Positions 5,905-11,653 of a DNA stretch of 11,653 nt are shown here, piece by piece. Source of the stretch: Bacilli bacterium. GTDB lineage: Bacteria; Bacillota_I; Bacilli_A; RF39; UBA660. The stretch spans positions 1 through 11,653 of the forward strand of contig CAAGPL010000059.1 of NCBI GenBank assembly GCA_900771805.1. Direction: 5' to 3'. Under the pieces are notes generated by a model. It was not told the DNA's origin, did not search any database, and saw only the letters and a list, made by a program, of their open reading frames with translations. The position numbers and the translations under genes are program-made. Each line of letters starts with the position of its first letter. The stretch's first letter is position 1.

Positions 5905-6632
5905 AAAAGAAAATTATTTTTATATTACCATTAGTAGTAATCCTAGTTTTATTTGTCTATAAGACTAGTGTATTATTATATTTTAGAAATTTAACTGAAT
6001 ATTCATATAATTTAGATTCAGTAGTTTACAAAGAAAGAAAAGTTAAGATTGATAAAAAGTTATCTAATATTACGTATAAAAATTTAAATTTATATATACC
6101 AGAGAAGTTTTCTAATATTTCTAAAAAGGATGGTATTAATTATTATTTTCTTGATAATGAAAATTTTGATAATTATACAACATTTATAATGGTTTCTAAA
6201 AGTACTTTTTGTATAGAAAGCGATATTAATGAGGATAAAAGATTGCAGACAATGAATTATAAAAAATTAATGAAGAATAACAATATTACAAATGAATTTG
6301 ATTTAATAAAATATTATTTGAATAATCAAAATATTAATTATTTTTCAAGTACTAATCAAATAAAAATGAATTATTTATCTTTAAAATGTTCTTTCAATAT
6401 ATTAGGAACTATAAATAATACTAATTATGAATTTTTAAATGGAGATATTGATGGATTAATTGATGGATTATATACAAAAGAAAAACAGTCTACTTCATTT
6501 AGGGTATATAATAAAAATAACGATGAATATTATTCAATTCTTATTTTTAAAAATAAAAAAAATAAAAATTATTATGAATCATTAAATAAGGACGATGAGA
6601 ATAAGATCATTAATTCTATTTATTTTAATTAA
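5901..6632 (+). CDS. Hypothetical membrane-anchored extracytoplasmic protein
   Basis: A 243-residue protein, not recognised. It has a basic N-terminus and one hydrophobic helix (about 4-27, no lipobox cysteine), so it is probably a signal-anchor protein with the remainder outside the membrane. The exported part is Asn/Lys/Tyr-rich, with alternating hydrophobic residues near 60-105 (NLYIPEKFSNISK, then YYFLDNENF) and a C-terminal YYSILIFKNKK segment, suggesting a beta-rich fold. Its ATG overlaps the previous stop (ATGA). A strong terminator at 6683-6715 ends the operon. The pairing of a small multi-helix protein with an anchored partner suggests the two products act together at the membrane; no function is proposed. 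Confidence 0.65.
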   Translation: MKKKIIFILPLVVILVLFVYKTSVLLYFRNLTEYSYNLDSVVYKERKVKIDKKLSNITYKNLNLYIPEKFSNISKKDGINYYFLDNENFDNYTTFIMVSKSTFCIESDINEDKRLQTMNYKKLMKNNNITNEFDLIKYYLNNQNINYFSSTNQIKMNYLSLKCSFNILGTINNTNYEFLNGDIDGLIDGLYTKEKQSTSFRVYNKNNDEYYSILIFKNKKNKNYYESLNKDDENKIINSIYFN

Positions 6633-6682
6633 ATTATATTTATAGCCTATAAAATACAAAAATTAGAATGATAAAATACAAT

Positions 6683-6715
6683 AAACTATAATGTCGAAAG
6701 TTCATTATAGTTTTT
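6683..6715 (+). terminator. Strong rho-independent terminator
   Basis: AAACTATAATG (6683-6693) and CATTATAGTTT (6703-6713) form a perfect 11-bp stem with a 9-base loop, followed by TTTTT. It lies 50 bases after the stop at 6632 and ends the two-gene operon. It may also be recognised in the other direction, because the left arm is preceded by A-rich sequence. Confidence 0.8.
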
Positions 6716-6784
6716 AATATATAAGGAAAGTGCGTTTAGAATTTTTTATTTTAAGTCTTTTTTAGAATATTTAATTAACATAAA

Positions 6785-6964
6785 ATGTTTTATTTTCCTA
6801 GTAGTAAGAAATGTAGTCATTGCGATAATAAAACAAATAAAACTAATAATTTGAATGTTAGAAACTGGATATGTGATGAGTGCGGATGTGAAAATGATTG
6901 AGATATAAATGCAAGTATAAATATTATGTTTGAAGGATTAAAAATACATTATCAGAGTATTTAA
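6785..6964 (+). pseudogene. TnpB (IS200/IS605 type) C-terminal relic
   Basis: The frame reads FYFPSSKKCSHCDNK, then NLNVRNWICDECGCEND, a TGA at 6899-6901, then DINASINIMFEGLK. CxxC...CxxC (C-S-H-C and C-D-E-C) followed by ND-[R]-D-INAS-IN is the zinc ribbon and last RuvC motif of TnpB RNA-guided nucleases of IS200/IS605 elements. The TGA stands where the family has arginine (NDRDINA), consistent with AGA or CGA changed to TGA. Everything N-terminal of the FPSSK segment is missing: the frame upstream has no TnpB sequence. TGA is a real stop elsewhere in the window, so this is a dead fragment. It is in the same orientation as its neighbours. Confidence 0.9.
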
Positions 6965-6984
6965 ATAAATACTAATAAAATAAA

Positions 6985-7078
6985 AAAAGTAGGGTAGCGA
7001 CTATCGGAATTTAAGCCTATGGAGAATAGATGTTACTCTATCTATGAAGTATAAATTTTGGTTGGTGACGACCAAAGT
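6985..7078 (+). ncRNA. Possible omega-RNA / right-end region of the IS200/IS605 relic
   Basis: Directly after the TnpB relic lies a less AT-rich stretch (GTAGGGTAGCGACTATCGG, then AAGCCTATGGAG) followed by two hairpins: ATAGAT (7026-7031) with ATCTAT (7040-7045), and TTTGGT (7057-7062) with ACCAAA (7071-7076). In IS200/IS605 elements the guide (omega) RNA is encoded over the 3' end of tnpB and the element's right end, so position, composition and folding fit. The exact ends and the guide are unknown. The alternative is merely the right-end hairpin needed for transposition. Assigned by position and structure, not by a covariance model. Confidence 0.5.
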
Positions 7079-7100
7079 GACAAATTTTAATTTGTCTTTT
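7079..7100 (+). terminator. Hairpin terminator upstream of alanine racemase
   Basis: GACAAAT (7079-7085) and ATTTGTC (7090-7096) form a perfect 7-bp stem with loop TTTA, followed by TTTTG. It separates the IS relic from the alr promoter region. Confidence 0.6.
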
Positions 7101-7124
7101 GTTCTTTATATAATAAAGATATAG

Positions 7125-7130
7125 TATAAT
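7125..7130 (+). promoter_or_regulatory. Candidate -10 element of alr
   Basis: TATAAT (7125-7130) lies 45 bases before the alr start. The sequence 17 bases upstream (TTCTTT, 7102-7107) is a weak -35. A single perfect -10 hexamer in AT-rich DNA is only moderate evidence, but no better site precedes the gene. Confidence 0.4.
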
Positions 7131-7175
7131 TAAAAATATGTAATAATAAAATATATAAAATTAGGAGCTGATTAA

Positions 7176-8255
7176 ATGTATAGAAATACATATGTAAATA
7201 TAAATTTAGATAATATAGAACATAATGTCAGAAAATTTATTAAAGACAATGATAAATACAAGTATTACTTTGGTGTAGTAAAAGCAGATTCATATGGACA
7301 TTATGATAATGAAGTAGTAAATAGCATAATAGAAGGAGGTTGCAACTACTTAGCAGTTTCTAGTTTAGATGAAGCAATTGCAATAAGAAAATATAATAAA
7401 GAAATACCAATATTGTGTCTTGGTATAATTGATAAAAAATATATTGATATATGTATAGAAAATAATATAACAATAACAATTAGTAGTCTTTATTATTTAC
7501 AAAGTATTTTAAAAAATAATGTAAGAGGTTTAAAAGTTCATATAAAAATCAATAGTGGTATGAATAGACTTGGAATAAATAATAAAGATGAGTTTAATAC
7601 TGCTTATACTTTAATAAAAAATAGCAATATTTATTTAGAAGGACTATTTACACACATGTATGATGCGATGAATAAAAATATTGTTAACAAACAATACGAG
7701 AAATTTGAAAATATTACAAGTGATATTAATTATAATAATATAGAAATAATTCATCTATGTGCAAGTGATGCAACTTTGCAAAATAAAAAAAGAGACTATG
7801 AAAATGGTTGTAGACTAGGAATTGTTATGTATGGACTTACTGATACAATTGATAATGACTACCTTCCAACATTCAATTTAAAAAGTGAAGTTATTCAAAT
7901 AAATAATTTAAAAAAAGGTGACGTTTTAGGATATGGTGGAAAGTTTGTTGCAGATAAAGATTTAAAAATAGCGGTTATTCCAATAGGTTACGCAGATGGA
8001 ATAATTAGAAAAAATACAGGAAGATATGTCTATATTAATGATAAAAAATACAATATTGTTGGAAATATATGTATGGATATGTTATTTGTTTTGGTAGATG
8101 ATACAGTAAAAGTAGGAGATATGTGTGATTTGATTAAAGATATAAATCATATAAGATATATTGCTAAATATTTAGATACTATTACTCATGAAGTGATATG
8201 TAACATTGGTAAAAGAGTAAAAAGAATTTATATAAGAAACAACTTACCAATATAA
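7176..8255 (+). CDS. alr: Alanine racemase
   Basis: A 359-residue, PLP-dependent cytoplasmic enzyme interconverting L- and D-alanine for peptidoglycan synthesis. The PLP-binding lysine is K36 in VVKADSYGHY (usual form VVKANAYGHG). INSGMNRLG at 125-133 and CxSDAT near 195-200 match the TIM-barrel domain. The second catalytic residue is Y253 in LGYGGKF, followed by VIPIGYADGI (268-277). CMDM at 299-302 is the substrate-carboxylate segment of the C-terminal beta domain. Length is near the usual 360-390. AGGAG (7163-7167) is eight bases before ATG. In spore formers alanine racemases can also modulate L-alanine germination, but nothing here shows this one is spore-specific. The gene stands alone between terminators and promoters. 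Confidence 0.95.
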   Translation: MYRNTYVNINLDNIEHNVRKFIKDNDKYKYYFGVVKADSYGHYDNEVVNSIIEGGCNYLAVSSLDEAIAIRKYNKEIPILCLGIIDKKYIDICIENNITITISSLYYLQSILKNNVRGLKVHIKINSGMNRLGINNKDEFNTAYTLIKNSNIYLEGLFTHMYDAMNKNIVNKQYEKFENITSDINYNNIEIIHLCASDATLQNKKRDYENGCRLGIVMYGLTDTIDNDYLPTFNLKSEVIQINNLKKGDVLGYGGKFVADKDLKIAVIPIGYADGIIRKNTGRYVYINDKKYNIVGNICMDMLFVLVDDTVKVGDMCDLIKDINHIRYIAKYLDTITHEVICNIGKRVKRIYIRNNLPI

Positions 8256-8303
8256 TATATTTATAATATTTTAAAATAATATAAATACAATTAATATTAA
8301 TTA

Positions 8304-8332
8304 TTGACAAAATAAAAAGTTTATGGGATAAT
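8304..8332 (+). promoter_or_regulatory. Consensus sigma-A promoter of the lipoprotein gene
   Basis: TTGACA (8304-8309), a 17-base spacer and GATAAT (8327-8332) give a near-perfect vegetative promoter, 29 bases before the start at 8362. Confidence 0.75.
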
Positions 8333-8361
8333 ATTACCTTGATGAATGGGGGAAAAGTATA

Positions 8362-9282
8362 ATGAACAGGGGTAATATAATAAATAAAAAATTTTTGATA
8401 TTTGCACTATCAACTGTTTTAGCAACATCACTAACTGGATGCTCAAAAAAAACAGATAGTTATTCGTTAACAGATGTATATAAAGGTTTAACAATTGATG
8501 ATGATTTAACAAGAGTTGACAATTATATTGACAATGAAAAGTTAGATTCTGAGAACGCTAGTAAAATATTAATGTTCAAAACTAGTGTAACAAATAATGA
8601 TATTTTCGCATCTGCATACAATAATTCTAGTGAATTATCATTAAGTGAATTAGACGATATTTTTAGAGAGGCTTATATTAATAAAGATTCTGAAACATGC
8701 AATATAGCAATATGTTTATTAAGTAACTTGATAATAAAAGCAAATATTATTGATGCATATAATTTAGATGCTAATAAATTAGAAGACTTTCATATAATAG
8801 GAAATTCAATTAAATATAATGCGGATGGCACAGAAATGAGAGAAGATGAATACGGAGTTTCATTTAAATACGATAATGAAAAATACAAATTATCTGCAAA
8901 AGGAACAGAGGCATATGATATTTGTTCAATAGCAAGAGCAGCTTATTATAATGAACTTGAACATAACTATTCATATGATAGCAAATATGTAATGGAAAAC
9001 ACGTATAACAAACTAAAAGATATTTTATTAATGGATTTAAAATATGACAATGAACAAAATCAAAAGAAAGTTGACACTGGTTTAATATTTAAAAATACTT
9101 ATAAAGGTTTAAACTTTGATGGTAGTTTTTCTTTTGTTAAAAATGATGAAAAGAAAAAAAAGGTAAAAGGATATTTAGATTTAATTAATGAACATAAGCT
9201 TGGTAGTAAAAATAATATAAAAGATAGTTCAACTACTTCAAGTAAAGAAAAAAATAATTTACCAAAAAAACTAGTAAAATAA
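8362..9282 (+). CDS. Putative lipoprotein of unknown function
   Basis: A 306-residue protein with a lipoprotein signal: basic N-terminus, hydrophobic core (about 11-23) and lipobox LTGC with C27 as the predicted lipidated residue. The mature part is acidic and helical in appearance, with SELSLSELDDIFREAYINKD at about 91-109 and a DICSIARAAYYNELEH segment. The segment VYKGLTIDD just after the lipobox resembles TYKGLNFDG near residue 247. The tail is a low-complexity Ser/Lys stretch. No family recognised. The start follows GGGGG (8348-8352) at nine bases, behind a consensus promoter, and the gene ends in its own terminator, so it is monocistronic and probably well expressed. Surface location is inferred from the signal. 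Confidence 0.78.
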   Translation: MNRGNIINKKFLIFALSTVLATSLTGCSKKTDSYSLTDVYKGLTIDDDLTRVDNYIDNEKLDSENASKILMFKTSVTNNDIFASAYNNSSELSLSELDDIFREAYINKDSETCNIAICLLSNLIIKANIIDAYNLDANKLEDFHIIGNSIKYNADGTEMREDEYGVSFKYDNEKYKLSAKGTEAYDICSIARAAYYNELEHNYSYDSKYVMENTYNKLKDILLMDLKYDNEQNQKKVDTGLIFKNTYKGLNFDGSFSFVKNDEKKKKVKGYLDLINEHKLGSKNNIKDSSTTSSKEKNNLPKKLVK

Positions 9283-9286
9283 TATG

Positions 9287-9314
9287 AAACACATTTTTAA
9301 TAATGCGTTTTTTT
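9287..9314 (+). terminator. Rho-independent terminator of the lipoprotein gene
   Basis: AAACACATT (9287-9295) pairs with AATGCGTTT (9302-9310), eight of nine positions, loop TTTAAT, followed by TTTT. It starts five bases after the stop. Confidence 0.7.
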
Positions 9315-9376
9315 AATTTATATTGTAAAATAATATAAAAAATAATTAGATATTTGAAATTTAAAGGAGACTGATT

Positions 9377-9802
9377 ATGATTAACAGAATATTAATGGAA
9401 TTATATGATGAATATGAAAAAGAAAACATAGAACCATTGAAAGAATTTTCAAATATAACATTTGCAAATAAAAATGCATCTATTGTATTTATGGGATGTA
9501 CTTTGATTATGTTTAGTAAAGTTCATGGATTAAAACCAAGATATTTATGTACAAGAGAAGAATTATTGGAAATTGTTCTATCAATAAAGCAAAAAATAAA
9601 TAATACAAATTTACTTGAATTTTATCTTGATAGAATAAATACAAAAAAAGGTATAAATAAATATTTTAAAGAAATTAGAGAAAATGGTAAACTAGAAGAA
9701 GGAGCAGATATAGTAATTGATTATTTAGAACAGTTTAGACCTAAATTTATCTCTAAACTACAAAGTTTTGAAGATAAAATAAAAGATTATAAAGAAAAAT
9801 AA
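9377..9802 (+). CDS. Hypothetical protein
   Basis: A 141-residue soluble, charged and probably all-helical protein, not recognised. Visible features are a central hydrophobic stretch around ASIVFMGCTLIMF (about 34-46), too polar on its flanks to be a clear membrane segment, KPRYLCTREELLEIVLSIKQ, and a highly charged C-terminus. AAAGGAG (9363-9369) lies seven bases before ATG. A poor promoter-like pair (TTGTAA 9323-9328 and TTAGAT 9346-9351) precedes it. It begins the accessory stretch of small unrelated genes and gene relics. Confidence 0.65.
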   Translation: MINRILMELYDEYEKENIEPLKEFSNITFANKNASIVFMGCTLIMFSKVHGLKPRYLCTREELLEIVLSIKQKINNTNLLEFYLDRINTKKGINKYFKEIRENGKLEEGADIVIDYLEQFRPKFISKLQSFEDKIKDYKEK

Positions 9803-9822
9803 ATTAAGATTTTGGGGAATTT

Positions 9823-10025
9823 ATGATCAGAAGAATTAAAGAAGATGATTATAGTTTATTAAAAAAATTGTTTCTCAAGTTCATGAATTGCATTGTACAA
9901 ATAGACCAGACATATATCTAGATGGAAATCCACTACCAAAGGAGTACTTTGAAAATATATTAAAAAATGAAAATAATATAAATTTGGTATATGAAGAAAA
10001 TAATATTTTAAAAAAATTATATTAG
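9823..10025 (+). pseudogene. GNAT-type acetyltransferase relic, frameshifted and truncated
   Basis: From ATG 9823 (GGGG eight bases upstream) the frame reads MIRRIKEDDYSLLKKL. After the run of seven A at 9861-9867 the sense continues one frame over as IVSQVHELHCTNRPDIYLDG, then NPLPKEYFENILKNENNINL and VYEENN. This is the start of GNAT N-acetyltransferases of the kind with (V)HELH...RPDIY. One lost A in the run explains the shift. The second frame stops at TAG 10023-10025, before the acetyl-CoA binding motif, so the gene is dead even if the homopolymer change is a sequencing error. The next bases in another frame read CYHYRKRKGSI, possibly a degraded acetyl-CoA loop. Confidence 0.78.
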
Positions 10026-10050
10026 TTAGATGTTACCATTATAGAAAACG

Positions 10051-10082
10051 AAAAGGGAGTATAATAAATGCTCACTTTTATT
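10051..10082 (+). terminator. Probable terminator behind the GNAT relic
   Basis: AAAAGGGAG (10051-10059) and CTCACTTTT (10071-10079) pair at eight of nine positions with an 11-base loop, followed by ATTT. The T tract is short, so termination strength is uncertain. Confidence 0.45.
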
Positions 10083-10130
10083 TAAAAAAAATCATTTCTT
10101 ATAATAGTTTATATTGTATAATATACTTAG

Positions 10131-10274
10131 AAATGTAAATATAGTTTAATCTTAAGAAGATGCAAAACAAAAAATGTACCTTGTATTTTTAATAATTGGG
10201 CAAACTTTTATAAAGGAAAATTTATTTCAAATACAATATTAAATTCTAATTCGTTTGAAAAGTTAATTAAATAA
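10131..10274 (+). pseudogene. C-terminal fragment of an unidentified gene
   Basis: The frame is open from 10131 to TAA 10272-10274. Its last part reads NVPCIFNNWANFYKGKFISN, then TILNSNSFEKLIK. The balanced composition (W, C, P, G) looks like real protein, but there is no start codon or ribosome binding site, so it is probably the remaining tail of a deleted gene. No family recognised. The rest of the roughly 500-base stretch from 9803 to 10332 holds only the GNAT relic, a terminator, an isolated TATAAT (10117) and a repeat copy. Confidence 0.35.
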
Positions 10275-10298
10275 AAAATTATAATTTAGTAATTAGTT

Positions 10299-10318
10299 AA
10301 ACAAATAGTAATTTGTTT
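10299..10318 (+). repeat. Copy B of the AATAGTRAWTTGYT repeat, as an 8-bp hairpin
   Basis: AAACAAAT (10299-10306), AGTA, ATTTGTTT (10311-10318) is a perfect inverted repeat. AATAGTAATTTGTT from 10304 is shared exactly with copies A and C. It ends four bases before GGGAGG, the ribosome binding site of the next gene. A TATAAT at 10280-10285 would place the hairpin in the 5' leader of the transcript. Confidence 0.6.
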
Positions 10319-10332
10319 GTTGGGAGGATTAT

Positions 10333-10758
10333 ATGAAAAAAAGAACAATTATGATATTAAGTATTATTATATTAGTTTTATCATTTATATTTGCAGAAAT
10401 ATTTAGTATTTATCATTTTGGTAATGTGCCAACATTACTAACATCTTTATATTTAATATCTATATTTGTTATATTTGAATATTTATCAATTTCTATAACT
10501 TATATTGTTAGAAAACTAATAAAAAAAGAAAAGTTAGAAATCAAAAAAATTATAGGGTTAATTTTATTACTTGTAGCATTATTATTAATATTATTATATT
10601 TAGTTGTATTGGATATTGACTATTTACATTGGTATATGAATTCAGCTCCATTTTATTTAAATGTAATAGTTAGAAGTGTTGAGTTTTTATTACCATCGAT
10701 AATACTTATAGTAATTGGTATTAACTTAATGAAAAGAAAAAAAGATAAAGTAATTTAG
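10333..10758 (+). CDS. Hypothetical four-helix membrane protein
   Basis: A 141-residue, very hydrophobic protein with four predicted membrane helices at about 5-27, 33-60, 72-93 and 108-134, basic loops (RKLIKKEKLEIKK at 60-72) and a basic C-terminus (MKRKKDK), which suggests both ends face the cytoplasm. Not recognised. GGGAGG (10322-10327) lies just before ATG. It is preceded by repeat copy B and followed by copy D, so it occupies one repeat-bounded unit of the accessory stretch. Confidence 0.65.
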   Translation: MKKRTIMILSIIILVLSFIFAEIFSIYHFGNVPTLLTSLYLISIFVIFEYLSISITYIVRKLIKKEKLEIKKIIGLILLLVALLLILLYLVVLDIDYLHWYMNSAPFYLNVIVRSVEFLLPSIILIVIGINLMKRKKDKVI

Positions 10759-10785
10759 ATTATATTTTAATAAGTAGTTGGAAAG

Positions 10786-10806
10786 AATAGTGAATTGCTG
10801 AAATGG
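10786..10806 (+). repeat. Copy D (divergent) of the AATAGTRAWTTGYT repeat
   Basis: AATAGTGAATTGCTGAAATG aligns over its whole length with copy A, differing at a few positions. Upstream TTTAATAAGT also aligns with the bases before copy C (TTTAATAATAAGT). It abuts the GGAGG of the next gene. Confidence 0.5.
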
Positions 10807-10816
10807 AGGATTGATT

Positions 10817-11272
10817 ATGAAAAAAACAATTTTAACTATTTTATTATGTGGGATTATGGTATTGGTAATGGCTGGTTGCGCAAAGCAAAAAAATGAATTT
10901 GATATAGGGGATAAGTCTAATATTAAAATTTCAAAAAATGATGTTATAATGACTATTAAAGAAGGAACATTAACCAATAAAAGCGCAACTTTAGTTTTAA
11001 CTAATAATAGTGATAATAATTTCCAATATAGTAATCCTTATGAAATAGAGATTAAAAAAGATGGAGAATGGCATAAAATAAATGCTGAATTATATTTTAA
11101 TCTACTTCTTTTTCAACTTTCAGCCAAGGAAAGTAAAGAAATTGAACTTGATTGGGAAAATGGGTATGGTAAACTTGCAAAAGGAACTTACAGAATTATA
11201 AAAGAAATTGACTATGAATATAAAGAAGAAAAATATGAAACTTTCAATGTAGCAGTTGAATTTACTATTTAA
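10817..11272 (+). CDS. Lipoprotein with a bacterial Ig-like domain
   Basis: A 151-residue protein. The signal MKKTILTILLCGIMVLVMAGC has lipobox VMAGC with C21 lipidated, so it is anchored on the outer face of the membrane. The mature part has the order of a family of bacterial Ig-like domains common in Firmicutes lipoproteins: VIMTIKEGTLTNKSATLVLT (about 42-61), NNSD, YSNPYEIEIKKDGEWHKI, then LSAKESKEIELDWENGYGKL and KGTYRIIKEI. The gene could be read from TTG 10811, but that is one base from the GGAGG (10805-10809); ATG 10817 is seven bases away and gives a normal signal. Role unknown. The family assignment is from the motif pattern. Confidence 0.82.
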   Translation: MKKTILTILLCGIMVLVMAGCAKQKNEFDIGDKSNIKISKNDVIMTIKEGTLTNKSATLVLTNNSDNNFQYSNPYEIEIKKDGEWHKINAELYFNLLLFQLSAKESKEIELDWENGYGKLAKGTYRIIKEIDYEYKEEKYETFNVAVEFTI

Positions 11273-11283
11273 TAATAAGTTAG

Positions 11284-11300
11284 ATAAATAGTAATTTGTT
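11284..11300 (+). repeat. Copy C of the AATAGTRAWTTGYT repeat
   Basis: ATAAATAGTAATTTGTT, with AATAGTAATTTGTT (11287-11300) identical to copies A and B. Its arms ATAAAT and ATTTGT pair with one wobble around AGTA. It lies between the stop at 11272 and the ribosome binding site of the gene at 11322. Confidence 0.6.
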
Positions 11301-11321
11301 AAATAGATTGGAGATGTAAAT

Positions 11322-11653
11322 ATGGCTTTTGATTATAAAAAAGAATATAAGGAATTCTATATGCCTAAAAATAAACCTAGTATAGTAGAAATTCCTAAAA
11401 TGAATTATATAGCAGTTAGGGGATCTGGAAACCCTAACGAAGAAAACGGAGATTATAAAAATACAATAGGATTACTATATGGTGTTGCCTATACAATAAA
11501 AATGAGTTACAAAGGAACTCGTAAAATAGAAGGCTTTTTTGAATATGTTGTTCCACCACTTGAAGGATTTTGGTGGCAAGATGGATTAAAAGGCAGCATT
11601 GATTATAATAATAAAAATACTATGCACTTTATATCTATTATTAGATTACCAGA
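11322..11653 (+). CDS. GyrI-like small-molecule-binding domain protein (partial, cut by window end)
   Basis: The first 110 residues are visible and the frame is open to the edge. MAFDYKKEYKEFYMPKNKPS, IVEIPKMNYIAVRGSGNPNE, YKNTIGLLYGVAYTIKM and EYVVPPLEGFWWQDG are characteristic of the GyrI-like family (proteins of about 200 residues, Firmicutes branch). Members bind small ligands, and some related GyrI-like proteins have been described as hydrolases of cyclopropane-containing toxins, so a detoxification role is possible but not shown. GGAG (11310-11313) lies eight bases before ATG. Repeat copy C precedes it. Confidence 0.88.
   Translation, partial: MAFDYKKEYKEFYMPKNKPSIVEIPKMNYIAVRGSGNPNEENGDYKNTIGLLYGVAYTIKMSYKGTRKIEGFFEYVVPPLEGFWWQDGLKGSIDYNNKNTMHFISIIRLP

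Noticed and set aside
6896..6904. TGA within the TnpB reading frame as a sign of a recoded stop codon
   Set aside because: TGA ends the GerA-type gene and other frames, and tryptophan is written TGG in intact genes; the family residue here is arginine, so it is a nonsense mutation in a relic.
8256..8303. ATTTTAAAAT palindrome after alr as a terminator
   Set aside because: It has no usable loop and no following T tract; it is typical AT-rich spacer.
10286..11306. Integron-type attC sites, because GTTAAAC and GTTAGAT match GTTRRRY near repeat copies
   Set aside because: There are no paired RYYYAAC partners at proper distance, no long imperfect palindrome and no integron integrase; such 7-mers are frequent in this composition.

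Overview
The window is very AT-rich bacterial DNA (roughly one quarter G+C by eye). Genes are AUG- or UUG-started behind strong AGGAGG-type ribosome binding sites, and TGA is used as an ordinary stop. A GerA-type spore germination receptor gene, alanine racemase, Gram-positive style lipoproteins and an RlmCD/RumA-type rRNA methyltransferase point to an endospore-forming Bacillota, probably host- or gut-associated. The species cannot be named from this.

Layout. 1-62 is the tail of an unidentified gene, ending in a hairpin terminator. 74-1842 (minus strand) is a two-gene germination operon: a full-length GerA A subunit followed by a very short GerC-like protein, with no B subunit. Divergent from it, 1922-3127 encodes an RlmCD/RumA-family 23S rRNA uracil-5-methyltransferase.

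The most informative structure is at the 3' end of that methyltransferase. The reading frame keeps the catalytic HVE and then switches to a foreign-looking tail (VSALCRKDFEK). About 2.35 kb downstream, at 5433-5468, lies an orphan coding end that reads ECVCIMKINEN-stop, which is what a normal C-terminus of this family looks like. So 3089-5441 appears to be an integrated mobile element that split the gene at a serine-recombinase-type attachment site and gave it a replacement tail. The element is decayed. It holds an intact RhuM-Fic/Doc fusion gene, a relic of what looks like a large serine recombinase C-terminus, a ParB relic with a nonsense codon, a small membrane protein, and a right end with three GTACAAG repeats and a hairpin terminator.

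From 5469 on the chromosome resumes with a promoter and a two-gene operon of unrecognised membrane/secreted proteins (5557-6632) ended by a strong terminator. Next is a relic of an IS200/IS605-type TnpB (zinc-finger tail only) whose downstream structured RNA/right-end region seems retained. Then come alanine racemase (7176-8255) and a lipoprotein with a consensus promoter and its own terminator (8362-9314).

9377-11653 is an accessory stretch of small, unrelated same-strand genes and gene ruins: an unknown 141-residue protein, a frameshifted GNAT acetyltransferase, an unknown C-terminal fragment, a four-helix membrane protein, an Ig-like lipoprotein, and a GyrI-like domain protein cut by the window edge. 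A short conserved leader (AATAGTRAWTTGYT) precedes three of these genes and also sits at the junction behind the RhuM-Fic gene, which hints at a shared regulatory leader or a recombination boundary.
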